The notes below the pieces were generated by a model that worked only from the letters and a program-made list of their open reading frames with translations, was not told the DNA's origin and searched no databases. Both the position numbers and the translations under genes were made by a program. Shown here piece after piece: positions 1-7,760 of a stretch of 15,030 nucleotides of DNA. This stretch comes from Clostridia bacterium (GTDB lineage: Bacteria; Aerophobota; Aerophobia; Aerophobales; AE-B3A): contig WJOQ01000133.1 of NCBI GenBank assembly GCA_009618505.1, positions 1 to 15,030 on the forward strand. The letters are read 5' to 3'. Each line of letters starts with the position of its first letter. Position 1 is the stretch's first letter.

Positions 1-66
1 TCTTCTTTATTGGAGGCAGAAACGCTGGAGAATATTCTAGAAATTGTCCAAAAAGAGGCAATTTAA
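1..66 (+). CDS. C-terminal fragment of an unidentified protein
   Basis: An open frame enters from the left edge and gives 21 residues ending in VQKEAI before a TAA stop at 64-66. The tail is helical and charged. It is too short to assign to a family. The next gene starts only 20 bases downstream with its own ribosome binding site, so the two are probably co-transcribed. No start can be seen. Confidence 0.5.
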   Translation, partial: SSLLEAETLENILEIVQKEAI

Positions 67-75
67 GGAAATTCT

Positions 76-81
76 AGGAGG
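76..81 (+). promoter_or_regulatory. Shine-Dalgarno site fixing a TTG start
   Basis: AGGAGG ends 5 bases before the TTG at 87. The only nearby in-frame alternative is an ATG at 96, which would remove the first residues of the nucleotide-binding loop region, so TTG is preferred. Confidence 0.7.
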
Positions 82-86
82 ATGCC

Positions 87-1121
87 TTGCGGGCAATGCT
101 TCTGGCAGCAGGACTTGGGACACGCCTGAGACCACTTACCTATAGAGTCTCTAAATCTATGATTCCTGTTATTAACAAACCTTCCTTATTCTATTCTTTG
201 AATTTACTGAGAAAATCCAGGATAAATGAGGCAGTAATCAATCTTTATCATCAGGGAAGCCAGATAAAGGATTATGTAAAAGATGGAGAAAAATTTAATA
301 TGCAGGTGTTGTATTCGGAAGAAGATAGTCTCATGGGTACTGCTGGTGGATTAAAAAAAATGGAATCTTACTTCAAGGATACTTTCCTGGTATTGAGCGC
401 TGATGGAATTACTGATTTTAATATCCATCAAGCTGTACAATTCCATAAACAAAAAGTAGCTCTAGCTACAGTTGTATTGAAAAAGACAGAAGAAAAGTTT
501 AGATACGGAGTTGCATTGCGGAATAAGGAAGAAAAAATTACTCAATTTGTCGAGAAACCAAGTTGGGGAGATGCGCTTTCCGATGAAATAAATGCTGGTA
601 TATATATTTTTGAGCCAGATATTTTCTCTTATATCCCGGCTGGTGAGCCATACGATTTGGGACATCAGGTTCTACCTTCTCTGGTCAAAAGAGGAGAAGC
701 AGTATACGGATACTTAATGGATGATTATTGGATAGACATGGGAAATCTGGCTGACTATATGAAGGTACAGAGAGATATCCTCAAAGGAAAAACAGGAATT
801 AAAATCTCAGGAAGAGAAATAGAAAAGGGGATCTGGATAGGGGAAGACGCCCAGATTTCAAAATCAGCCAGCCTAGAACCACCGGTAGTAATAGGAAATA
901 ACTGCCGTATAAAGGAAAAGGTTAAAATAGGAAAATATACGACTCTTGGCGATAGAGTAACTATCAAGAAAGAAGCCCGATTGCAGAAATGTATCCTCTG
1001 GGATGATGTCTTGATAGAAGAGAAGGCCTATTTGGACAACTGCATCCTTACTCACTTTGCTCGTATCCCGCCAAAATTGTCTATAACAGGAGGAGTCGTA
1101 ACGCACAGAATTTCAAATTAG
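87..1121 (+). CDS. NDP-sugar pyrophosphorylase (mannose-1-phosphate guanylyltransferase-like)
   Basis: Nucleotidyltransferase of 344 residues that would activate a sugar 1-phosphate to an NDP-sugar for cell-surface polysaccharide. The N-terminus carries the nucleotide-binding signature LAAGLGTRLRPLT (about residues 6-18), followed by a variant of the usual PKPM loop (SKSMIPVINKP). A metal-binding Asp lies in VLSADGITDFN and the sugar-binding stretch is EKPSWGDALSDEINAGIYIF. Residues from about 245 show hexapeptide-like repeats (IGEDAQISKSASLEPPVVIGNN) of a left-handed beta helix. It resembles the N-terminal part of guanylyltransferase/phosphomannomutase fusions but has no mutase domain. The start is a TTG at 87 chosen because AGGAGG at 76-81 sits 5 bases upstream. 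The ATG at 82 is out of frame. The exact sugar and nucleotide cannot be read. metK follows 24 bases later. Confidence 0.85.
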   Translation: MRAMLLAAGLGTRLRPLTYRVSKSMIPVINKPSLFYSLNLLRKSRINEAVINLYHQGSQIKDYVKDGEKFNMQVLYSEEDSLMGTAGGLKKMESYFKDTFLVLSADGITDFNIHQAVQFHKQKVALATVVLKKTEEKFRYGVALRNKEEKITQFVEKPSWGDALSDEINAGIYIFEPDIFSYIPAGEPYDLGHQVLPSLVKRGEAVYGYLMDDYWIDMGNLADYMKVQRDILKGKTGIKISGREIEKGIWIGEDAQISKSASLEPPVVIGNNCRIKEKVKIGKYTTLGDRVTIKKEARLQKCILWDDVLIEEKAYLDNCILTHFARIPPKLSITGGVVTHRISN

Positions 1122-1145
1122 TATGTAGAAGAAAGGATTTTATCA

Positions 1146-2294
1146 ATGGCAAAAGAAAAGTATTTATTTACTTCCGAATCAGTAACAGAAGGACATCCAG
1201 ATAAAATTGCCGACCAGGTTTCAGATGCTATTCTGGACGCTATTTTGGAAAAAGACTCCCAGGCAAGGGTAGCTTGTGAAACCTTGACTACTACGGGATT
1301 GGTCTTTGTAGCAGGAGAAATTACTACCAGTTGCTATATAGAGATACCACGTATAGTTCGCCAAACCATAAAAGAAATAGGATACACCCAGGCAGCTTTT
1401 GGGCTAGACTATAAAAACTGTTCAGTGATTACCTCTATTCACGAGCAATCACCTGATATTGCCCTTGGTGTAGATAGGGATGGAGCAGGAGATCAAGGAA
1501 TGATGTTTGGCTACGCTACTACGGAAACCCCCGAGTTTATGCCTCTACCTATAGTTTTAGCTCATAAACTAACCCGGCAATTGGCTGAGCTGAGAAAAAA
1601 GAGAATCTTGCCCTATCTTCGTCCTGATGGAAAATCTCAGGTCACAATAGAATATGAAGATGGTACTCCCAAAAAGGTAAAAGCAGTGGTAATCTCCACT
1701 CAACATAGCCCTGAGGTAGAAGTAGAGGACATCGAAGATGAAATAATAGAAAAAGTAATAAAGCACTGCATCCCTGCCCAATATGTAAATCAAGAAATGG
1801 CATGTTATATTAATCCCACCGGATCTTTTAAAATAGGTGGACCTCAAGCAGATACAGGTCTGACAGGAAGAAAGATAATTGCCGATACCTACGGAGGCGT
1901 AGGTTCTCATGGGGGGGGATGTTTCTCCGGCAAAGACCCTACTAAGGTTGATCGGTCAGGCTCATATATGGCTCGTTATATCGCCAAGAATCTAGTGGCA
2001 GCAGGAATTCTAGAAAAGTGCGAAATCCAACTTGCCTATGTTATCGGAAGAAGTGAACCTATCTCTCTCATGATAAATGGTTTCGGTACAGCTAAGATCC
2101 CTGAGTCTAAAATAAAAAAGGTAATCAGGGATAATTTTGATCTTTCTCCTCGTGCTATAATCAAAAAACTGGACCTTTTACGTCCTATTTATAAAAAAAC
2201 TGCCTGCTATGGTCATTTTGGCCGAAGTGAAAAAGAGTTTACCTGGGAGAAAACTGATTCTGCTCCTGCCCTAAGAAAACAGGCTGGACTGTAA
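1146..2294 (+). CDS. metK: S-adenosylmethionine synthase
   Basis: Methionine adenosyltransferase makes S-adenosylmethionine from methionine and ATP in the cytosol. The 382-residue length is normal and all hallmark motifs are present: [19 protein letters not shown] near the N-terminus, [12 protein letters not shown] in the middle, [20 protein letters not shown], and [20 protein letters not shown] in the phosphate-binding region (Cys replaces the commoner Ala). AAAGGA at 1132-1137 gives a spacing of 8 to the ATG. The gene lies 24 bases behind the nucleotidyltransferase and has no room for a SAM riboswitch. Its last 56 bases overlap the convergent penicillin-binding protein frame. The HGGG codons contain a run of eight G (1911-1918). 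SAM made here is also the methyl donor needed by the ArsM at the other end of the window. Confidence 0.97.
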   Translation: MAKEKYLFTSESVTEGHPDKIADQVSDAILDAILEKDSQARVACETLTTTGLVFVAGEITTSCYIEIPRIVRQTIKEIGYTQAAFGLDYKNCSVITSIHEQSPDIALGVDRDGAGDQGMMFGYATTETPEFMPLPIVLAHKLTRQLAELRKKRILPYLRPDGKSQVTIEYEDGTPKKVKAVVISTQHSPEVEVEDIEDEIIEKVIKHCIPAQYVNQEMACYINPTGSFKIGGPQADTGLTGRKIIADTYGGVGSHGGGCFSGKDPTKVDRSGSYMARYIAKNLVAAGILEKCEIQLAYVIGRSEPISLMINGFGTAKIPESKIKKVIRDNFDLSPRAIIKKLDLLRPIYKKTACYGHFGRSEKEFTWEKTDSAPALRKQAGL

Positions 2295-4332
2295 TTCGTG
2301 GCTCGTTGCTAGTGGCTCGTTGCTCGGAAGAAGAGTACTCTTTTGGAGCTGTTCCTTCCAGGAAGGCAAACCACAGGGCATTTTCACATTTGGGAGTAGC
2401 CAAAAGTCCTGTTTCAATGTCTATTTTCTTAAAAACTATCCCGGGAGGGGAGGAAAAATCTTTTATCGGCTGATTATCTAAAGCCCTTTTCATAAATTCT
2501 GTCCAGATAGGTATGGCTACTGCACTTCCCGTTTTTTTCTCTCCCAGGGGACTGGCATCATCATTGCCTACCCATACCCCTGCTACCAGGTCAGGGGTGA
2601 AGCCTATAAACCAGGCGTCAATTGTCTTATCCGTATCTTTTTCTCTGGGCCATCCTACTGTTCCCGTCTTCCCTCCACAAGGTCTATCAAAACCCAACGA
2701 TCTTACTTTTCGTCCTGTCCCGTAATCAATCGCCTTCTTCAATAAGTCAATCATTACGAAAGAAGTCTGAGGAGAAAGAACTGTTTCTCCTTGCGGGAAG
2801 TTTTCCTTCAAAATTCTTCCTTCTCGATCCTCTATTTTTTGTATAAACATAGGCCTTACTTTTATTCCATAATTGGCTATGGTAGCATAACCCCTGACTA
2901 TCTCCAAGAGAGTCATGCCTGAGGTACCCAGGGTAAGAGTAAGGTCGTGATTCAAGGGACTATCAATGCCTAATTTGCGAGCATAATCGATTACTTTTCC
3001 GACTCCCACCTCTTGTAGAAGTTTAACTGAGGAAACATTTATAGAATGAGCAAACATCTGCCAGAGATAGACTTCACCCCAGAAATACTTCTCGTAATTC
3101 TGTGGAGACCAGAACTCTCCCTCTTCTTTGATTTCTGCGCCCTTTCCTACTTTCTTACTTCTCTTAAAAGCAATAGGGGCATCGAAGAAAGGACTGACAG
3201 AATTAAATTTCCCTGTGTCTATGGCCGCTGTATAAGTAAAAAGCTTAAAAGCAGAGCCGGTTTGACGACGAGCCTGAGTAGCTCTATTATATTGGTTTTC
3301 CCAGAAATCCCTTCCTCCTACCAGAGCTTCTATAAAACCAGCCTGAGGATTCATAGCTACTAAAGCCCCTTGATGTTCATTCTCTTTTAAATAGTCTATT
3401 AAACTGTCCTCGGCTGCCTTCTGTAGGTTCAAATCTAGAGTAGTGTATATTCTTAATCCCCCTCGCCAAAATCTATCATAGCCATACTCCTTCTCTACCT
3501 CTTGACGAATCCATTCTACAAAATAGGGCGCCCAATGGATATTGGCAGCACTCCTCTTTTCTCGATTGGCTATTATTTCAACAGACGCTTCTTCTGCCTC
3601 TTCCCACTCCTTCTTAGTGATAAACTCTAAGTCATGCATCCTTCTTAGAATAATCTTCTTGCCGCTCTCGGTATGCTCAGGATATTTAACAGGAGAATAA
3701 TAAACAGGACTTCTGGGGATAGTAGCTAAAAATGCGCTCTCAGCTAGATTAAGCTCCTCTACTTTTTTGCCTAAATAAAAAGAGGCTGCTTCAGCCACAC
3801 CGTATACTCCTTCCCCAAAAAATATCTGATTAAGATGCATTTTCAAAATTTCTTCTTTGCTATATACTCTTTCTATTTGAATGGCCAGAATCATCTCCTT
3901 TATTTTCCGAGTAAGAGTATTCTCATGGGTCAGAAAGAGATTTCTGGCCAGTTGTTGAGTAATAGTGCTTGCCCCCTGGGCTCTATCCCAGCTTCTCCAC
4001 TCAATTATGTTAATCCAGATAGCCTTGAATACACGTTTAAAATCCAGTCCTCGGTGTTGGTAGAATCTGTGGTCCTCCATAGCAATAAATGCTCCTTGCA
4101 TCTGAAGAGGAATTCTAGAAAGAGAAACGACTTCCCGCCTTTCTAAGAAGAACTCTGCCAGAACCTCACCTTGCTTGGAATACATTCTGGTAATTCCACT
4201 AGGCTGATACTCCTCCAGCAGGTCAATATGGGGAAGATCGTATAGGTCAGAAATAAAGAAGCCTCCTAAAACTCCTGCTGTGGTAAAAAGAGTAACCAAA
4301 ATGCAATAGAAAATAGTCCTTGTTCTGGTCAT
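2239..4332 (-). CDS. Class A penicillin-binding protein (PBP1A-like, bifunctional)
   Basis: Bifunctional peptidoglycan synthase of 697 residues, anchored by one N-terminal membrane segment (about 7-28). The glycosyltransferase (GT51) domain shows [12 protein letters not shown] with the catalytic Glu at 86, [15 protein letters not shown] (120-134) and [17 protein letters not shown]. The transpeptidase domain has the SxxK serine at 360 (GSAFK), SIN at 430-432 and KTGT at 555-558. After the usual family ending near residue 662 (FLEGTAP), about 30 further residues look foreign. They are encoded by a heptamer repeat (2298-2325) and by the antisense of the metK end. The ATG at 4332 has AGGA at 4341-4344 (spacing 8) and a promoter at 4379-4406. 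The original stop may have been lost when the repeat arrived. Confidence 0.95.
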   Translation of the reverse strand: MTRTRTIFYCILVTLFTTAGVLGGFFISDLYDLPHIDLLEEYQPSGITRMYSKQGEVLAEFFLERREVVSLSRIPLQMQGAFIAMEDHRFYQHRGLDFKRVFKAIWINIIEWRSWDRAQGASTITQQLARNLFLTHENTLTRKIKEMILAIQIERVYSKEEILKMHLNQIFFGEGVYGVAEAASFYLGKKVEELNLAESAFLATIPRSPVYYSPVKYPEHTESGKKIILRRMHDLEFITKKEWEEAEEASVEIIANREKRSAANIHWAPYFVEWIRQEVEKEYGYDRFWRGGLRIYTTLDLNLQKAAEDSLIDYLKENEHQGALVAMNPQAGFIEALVGGRDFWENQYNRATQARRQTGSAFKLFTYTAAIDTGKFNSVSPFFDAPIAFKRSKKVGKGAEIKEEGEFWSPQNYEKYFWGEVYLWQMFAHSINVSSVKLLQEVGVGKVIDYARKLGIDSPLNHDLTLTLGTSGMTLLEIVRGYATIANYGIKVRPMFIQKIEDREGRILKENFPQGETVLSPQTSFVMIDLLKKAIDYGTGRKVRSLGFDRPCGGKTGTVGWPREKDTDKTIDAWFIGFTPDLVAGVWVGNDDASPLGEKKTGSAVAIPIWTEFMKRALDNQPIKDFSSPPGIVFKKIDIETGLLATPKCENALWFAFLEGTAPKEYSSSEQRATSNEPRITVQPVFLGQEQNQFSPR
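2298..2325. repeat. Heptamer tandem repeat, 4 units, at the metK / PBP convergence
   Basis: Four back-to-back 7-mers read GTGGCTC GTTGCTA GTGGCTC GTTGCTC, in effect a 14-bp dimer repeated twice. They begin 4 bases after the metK stop. On the minus strand they lie in frame in the penicillin-binding protein gene and encode the ATSNE-containing part of its tail. Confidence 0.85.
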
Positions 4333-4378
4333 ATTTTTTTTCCTGGCTCTCTAACCTGGTTTATTGACAGCCAAATAT

Positions 4379-4406
4379 ATTATATCTCTCAGCCGGGTAA
4401 AGTCAA
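4379..4406 (-). promoter_or_regulatory. Sigma70-type promoter of the penicillin-binding protein
   Basis: On the minus strand, TTGACT (4406-4401) and a perfect TATAAT (4384-4379) are separated by 16 bases. Transcription would start near 4372, giving a leader of about 40 bases. The repeat-rich divergent region begins immediately upstream. Confidence 0.65.
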
Positions 4407-4413
4407 ACAAAAC

Positions 4414-4441
4414 AGTGAATGATCGTTCGTGAATGGTGAAT
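4414..4441. repeat. Heptamer repeat, NGTGAAT type
   Basis: Units AGTGAAT GATCGTT CGTGAAT GGTGAAT run in 7-bp register, with the second unit degenerate. The last unit (4435-4441) is complementary to ATTCACC at 4557-4563, so this array can act as an outer arm of the inverted repeat at 4471-4555. Confidence 0.6.
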
Positions 4442-4470
4442 AGTCAAAAAGAAAAAGAACTTTAAGTTCT

Positions 4471-4555
4471 GGATACTCGATTCTCGATACTTGATGCTCG
4501 CAAAAGACAAAAGAGGAAACTAAAGACGAGTATCGAGTATCTAGCATCGAGACAC
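4471..4555. repeat. Inverted repeat A made of heptamer units
   Basis: The left arm 4471-4500 reads in 7-mers of the type GATNCTC (GATACTC GATTCTC GATACTT GATGCTC). The right arm 4526-4555 holds the reverse-complement type (GAGTATC GAGTATC TAGCATC). A purine-rich loop of about 25 bases separates them. The arms can pair imperfectly over about 30 bp, with several mismatches absorbed as G-U pairs if transcribed. It lies between the two divergent promoters. The rest of 4333-4750 contains promoters, the 4414-4441 array and repeat B, and no gene. Confidence 0.8.
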
Positions 4556-4599
4556 GATTCACCACTTATCGGAGTTGTCCTGCAACATATATCATATAT

Positions 4600-4627
4600 T
4601 TGTCTTTTCAAGCCAGATTGGTATAAT
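4600..4627 (+). promoter_or_regulatory. Extended -10 promoter for the FAD-linked oxidase gene
   Basis: A perfect TATAAT (4622-4627) is preceded by TGG, giving an extended -10. A weak -35, TTGTCT (4600-4605), lies 16 bases upstream. The predicted start near 4634 puts essentially all of inverted repeat B in the transcript leader. Confidence 0.5.
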
Positions 4628-4628
4628 T

Positions 4629-4732
4629 GAGATACTCGATCCTAGATGCTCGATGCTCGTGAAAAAGAAAAGATGAAAGACAAAAGGCGAGACTGAGACT
4701 AAGACGAGTATCTAGTACCGAGCATCGAGATA
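4629..4732. repeat. Inverted repeat B made of heptamer units, in the oxidase leader
   Basis: This is a second copy of the repeat A architecture. The left arm 4629-4660 contains GATACTC GATCCTA GATGCTC GATGCTC and the right arm 4703-4732 contains GAGTATC TAGTACC GAGCATC. The loop is about 42 bases and purine-rich, as in repeat A. The right arm ends 3 bases before the GAAGGAG ribosome binding site (4736-4742) of the next gene, so folding could affect its translation. That effect is inference. Confidence 0.8.
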
Positions 4733-4750
4733 TGAGAAGGAGTCTAATCC

Positions 4751-6157
4751 ATGCAATATAAGAAAGTCGATATGAGCATAATAACAAGATTGATGCAGAT
4801 AGTGGGAGAGAAGAATGTGTTAACTAAAGACGAGGAAAAAGAGTCATATTCTCATGATGAGACCCTAAATCTAAGAAGATATATGCCTGAGATAGTGCTC
4901 AAACCAAACAACAGAAACCAGGTAAGGGATATATTGATTTTAGCCAACAAGGAGAGAATACCAATAACCCCTCGGGGAGGCGGAACAGGTTTAAGTGGTG
5001 GCGCCGTCCCCCTGTATGGAGGAATCCTTCTTTCACTGGAGAGAATGAATAAGATATTAGAACTCGATAAAGAGAATATGATGGCTGTTCTTGAGCCGGG
5101 AGTAACTAATGGTGAGCTCCAGAGAGAGGTAGAGAAATACGAACTTTTTTATCCGGTTAATCCGGCCAGCCTTGATAGCTGCACTATAGGGGGCAATGTA
5201 GCTGAATCAGCCGGAGGAGCTAATGCTGTAAAATATGGAATAACCAAAAACTATGTTTGTGGTCTAGAGGCAGTACTTCCGACCGGTAAGACCCTAAGGG
5301 CAGGTGGAAAAATCCTTAAGAATGCAACTAATAGTCAGTTCATAGATATTCTACTCGGCTCGGAAGGAACTCTGGCTGTTATTACTGAAATTACTATGAA
5401 GCTTGTTCCTCGGCCAAGAGTTAAGGTCGATCTTATTGTACCTTTTGATGACTTGGGCGGTCTCTGTGGGTGTGCCCTGAAAATAATCAATAACCGATTA
5501 CTTCCTACCACCATTGAGCTTATGGACAGATTAACCATCAAAACCTGTGGAGAATTCTTGCAAAAGGAGTTGCCATTCAGTGATGCAAAAGCACATCTCT
5601 GGATAGGGTTGGATGGAAATAAGAAAGAGGAAGTAGAAAGTATGTATCAGTCTATCGGGGAAATCTGTCTGGACAAAGGAGCTTTAGATGTATTCGTGGC
5701 TGAAGATAGACCAAATCGGGATAAAATCTGGCAGGCAAGACAATCAATTCATGAGGCTTTAGTCCATTTTAACCCTAAAATGGTGGGTAACGACATCGTA
5801 GTTCCCCGCAGCAAGGTATTATCCCTTATAAAAGGAATAGACTCCCTCTCCCGAAAACATTCTGTCTCTTTTGCTAAATTTGGTCATCTGGGAGACGGAA
5901 ATATACATGTCTATATTCTACAAAAGAATATAAATGATACTACCTGGGAAAAGGTCAAATCCGAGGCTGTGCAAGAACTTTTTGAATTAACTATTTCCTT
6001 AGGCGGACTAATCTCTGGTGAACATGGAATTGGTCTGGTCAAGAAAAAATATCTCTCCCTGGTAATGAGCGAGACACAAATAGAGCTTATGCAGGGAGTA
6101 AAGAAGGTTTTTGACCCTCACAATATCCTCAATCCAGGAAAGATATTTGATTCTTAA
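4751..6157 (+). CDS. FAD-linked 2-hydroxyacid oxidase/dehydrogenase (GlcD family)
   Basis: Flavoprotein of 468 residues in the GlcD / D-lactate dehydrogenase family, which oxidises 2-hydroxyacids such as glycolate or D-lactate to the 2-oxoacid. The N-terminal FAD-binding domain (PCMH type) shows ITPRGGGTGLSGGAVP (72-87), PASLDSCTIGGNVAESAGG (138-156) and LLGSEGTLAVITEITMKL (201-218). The C-terminal FAD-oxidase domain shows FGHLGDGNIHVYIL, GEHGIGLVKKKYL and the terminal FDPHNILNPGKIF. The ATG at 4751 is favoured by GAAGGAG at 4736-4742 (spacing 8). A second ATG at 4772 has no such site. No GlcE or GlcF partner or iron-sulfur subunit is adjacent, so the electron acceptor and true substrate are open. 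Another family member such as a 2-hydroxyglutarate dehydrogenase is possible. Confidence 0.88.
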   Translation: MQYKKVDMSIITRLMQIVGEKNVLTKDEEKESYSHDETLNLRRYMPEIVLKPNNRNQVRDILILANKERIPITPRGGGTGLSGGAVPLYGGILLSLERMNKILELDKENMMAVLEPGVTNGELQREVEKYELFYPVNPASLDSCTIGGNVAESAGGANAVKYGITKNYVCGLEAVLPTGKTLRAGGKILKNATNSQFIDILLGSEGTLAVITEITMKLVPRPRVKVDLIVPFDDLGGLCGCALKIINNRLLPTTIELMDRLTIKTCGEFLQKELPFSDAKAHLWIGLDGNKKEEVESMYQSIGEICLDKGALDVFVAEDRPNRDKIWQARQSIHEALVHFNPKMVGNDIVVPRSKVLSLIKGIDSLSRKHSVSFAKFGHLGDGNIHVYILQKNINDTTWEKVKSEAVQELFELTISLGGLISGEHGIGLVKKKYLSLVMSETQIELMQGVKKVFDPHNILNPGKIFDS

Positions 6158-6223
6158 GAGAAATTTTTATTGTGGTAAGGGCCTCGGGTAAAGAAAACAA
6201 GATTTGAGCAGGAAAAGGTCAGG

Positions 6224-6313
6224 ATGATTGATTTCACTAAAAGTATGGGAAGGTGGATCAATGTGAGTAGAGCACTTGTTAATGAAGGATTTAGACCAAA
6301 AGTACTAGATTAG
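6224..6313 (+). CDS. Possible 29-residue ORF of unknown function
   Basis: ATG to TAG reads MIDFTKSMGRWINVSRALVN and nine further residues. The sequence looks protein-like (mixed hydrophobic and charged, with Trp and Arg) and fills the gap between the oxidase and the isomerase-like gene. Its ribosome site is weak (AGG next to the ATG). It may be a remnant of a lost gene or chance. I recognise no family. Confidence 0.2.
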   Translation: MIDFTKSMGRWINVSRALVNEGFRPKVLD

Positions 6314-6351
6314 GGTGATATGTTACTCTACCGATAAGAAAGGATGTGGAT

Positions 6352-7185
6352 ATGAAAGGTAAGATTATGCCTATAGGAGTAGCAATAAGTGGAGCAGATC
6401 CTTTAATTTCGCTGGAAAAGGTGGCATCTTTTGGTATGTCCACCTGTCAGATGTCTATCCCTCCAGAGGAATGGTGGTTCAGGGAACGTACAGAACTGAT
6501 AAGAAAAAAGGCGAAAGAAAAAGAGATTAAGATAACCAGCCTTATCTGTGGTTTTGAGGGTGAGGATTACCAGGATATTCCCACTATTAAGCGTACGGTA
6601 GGACTTGTTAATCCAGCAACGCGGGGAAAGAGAGCTTTAAAAGTCCTTTCTTATTCGGACTTTGCTCTTGAGCTAGAAGTTGAAATTATCCAGGCCCATA
6701 TAGGATTCATCCCCCAAAATACAAATGACTCTAATCATAAGGAATTGGTTTTAGCATTGCAGAAGATAGCTGATTATTGTAAAGAAAATAATCAATCCTT
6801 TGCTCTGGAGACGGGTCAGGAAAAGGCTCTGGTTTTATCTAAGTTCATCGAAGATGTTAACAGATTAAATCTAGGGGTAAACTTTGATCCGGCGAATATG
6901 CTTCTCTATGACGCAGATGATCCCATCAAGGCTCTGGATGTATTAGGAAAATATGTGATCGGAGTTCATTGTAAAGATGGTAAAAGACCCGAAAGGGAAG
7001 GAGAATTAGGTAAGGAATATCCTTTAGGAGAGGGAGATGTAGGCATTGAAAAATTCATAGATAAATTGAGAAGAATAGGCTATACCGGACATTTAACTAT
7101 AGAAAGAGAGATATCTGGAGAAAAGCAGATAACGGATATCTTGAAAGCAAAGGAATTATTGCAAAAATTGCTGAATAAAGAGTAA
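6352..7185 (+). CDS. Sugar phosphate isomerase/epimerase-like TIM-barrel protein
   Basis: This protein of 277 residues from the chosen start belongs to the xylose isomerase-like TIM barrel (AP endonuclease family 2) superfamily, whose members usually isomerise or epimerise sugars or related polyols using a divalent metal. Likely metal ligands stand on consecutive strands: Glu in FALETGQ, Asp in VNFDPANMLL, His in GVHCKDGK and Glu in LTIERE. The ending GEGDVGIEKFIDKLRRIGYTG is typical. The frame is open from a GTG at 6346, but that GTG is only 2 bases from AAGG (6340-6343). The ATG at 6352 has a spacing of 8, so I start there. It follows the oxidase on the same strand, which suggests a shared catabolic role for a sugar acid or polyol. 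That role is inference. Confidence 0.85.
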   Translation: MKGKIMPIGVAISGADPLISLEKVASFGMSTCQMSIPPEEWWFRERTELIRKKAKEKEIKITSLICGFEGEDYQDIPTIKRTVGLVNPATRGKRALKVLSYSDFALELEVEIIQAHIGFIPQNTNDSNHKELVLALQKIADYCKENNQSFALETGQEKALVLSKFIEDVNRLNLGVNFDPANMLLYDADDPIKALDVLGKYVIGVHCKDGKRPEREGELGKEYPLGEGDVGIEKFIDKLRRIGYTGHLTIEREISGEKQITDILKAKELLQKLLNKE

Positions 7186-7211
7186 ATGAATAGGGGAAAA
7201 AGGAAACTAAC

Positions 7212-7745
7212 TTACCCTTCAAAGAGAATTCCTGTCTGAGAAGTGTTCTTTTTTACCACCTTTTTCTTGATTGGTTTCTCTAGCTTCTCTTCCTCTGGTT
7301 TCTCTTCATAAAAATTTAAAAGTTCAGAATGAGTTTCAATTAAAGATTTCAACTTGGCAATAAAGAGTCTCTTCTGCCGTTCTAATTTCTCTATTTCATC
7401 GTCCAGTCTCTTCAATTTTTCCTCATCTTTCTTGACAACCTCTTTCGCTTTTATCTCTGCTTCTTTAACTATTAATTTAGCCCTTTCCTGGCTACTTTCA
7501 TTTATTAGCTCGGCACTTCTCTGGGCAGAAATCAACGCTTCTTCTATTCTCTTTTCTCTGGAAAGATGCAATTCCCTCTCTTTTTTCAACTTTTCTAGCT
7601 CTCCTAATAGAACTCTTCTTTCTTCAATTAATTCCCGGTAGCTTTTTCCTACTTCTATTAAGAATTGATCTACCTCTTTTTGATTGTATCCTCTGAGAGA
7701 AAGTCCAAATTCTTTTTTTTCAATTTGGGAAGGCTCAAATTTCAT
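7212..7745 (-). CDS. divIVA: DivIVA-domain coiled-coil protein
   Basis: This 177-residue protein has an N-terminal DivIVA signature, FGLSLRGYNQKEVDQFL (about 13-29), which includes the conserved GYN turn that follows the membrane-inserting segment. Most of the rest (about 35-150) is a long coiled coil rich in Glu, Lys and Leu, and the end is a Lys-rich tail. DivIVA proteins sit at curved membrane (division sites or poles) and recruit partners for septum placement or growth. The start is 15 bases behind proC on the same strand, so it is the last gene of a nitroreductase-proC-divIVA unit. It converges with the isomerase-like gene across 26 bases with no visible terminator hairpin. Its low-complexity coiled coil makes function transfer less certain than the domain call. 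Confidence 0.88.
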   Translation of the reverse strand: MKFEPSQIEKKEFGLSLRGYNQKEVDQFLIEVGKSYRELIEERRVLLGELEKLKKERELHLSREKRIEEALISAQRSAELINESSQERAKLIVKEAEIKAKEVVKKDEEKLKRLDDEIEKLERQKRLFIAKLKSLIETHSELLNFYEEKPEEEKLEKPIKKKVVKKNTSQTGILFEG

Positions 7746-7760
7746 GATTAACTATCCCGA

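Noticed and set aside
1122..1145. Possible SAM riboswitch ahead of metK
   Set aside because: Only 24 bases separate metK from the preceding gene, too short for any known SAM riboswitch.
2332..2343. AAGAGTACTCTT perfect palindrome near the metK/PBP junction as a terminator
   Set aside because: It has no loop and no following T-run, and it lies within the penicillin-binding protein coding sequence.
4364..4385. Plus-strand TTGACA followed by TATATC
   Set aside because: The spacing is only 10-11 bases; the same region makes a good minus-strand promoter instead.
4407..4735. CRISPR array
   Set aside because: The repeats are 7-bp degenerate units without regular unique spacers and are arranged as facing arms.
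7354..7641. Plus-strand open frame of 95 codons rich in Ser, Phe and Leu
   Set aside because: It is the antisense shadow of the Glu/Lys-rich DivIVA coiled coil.
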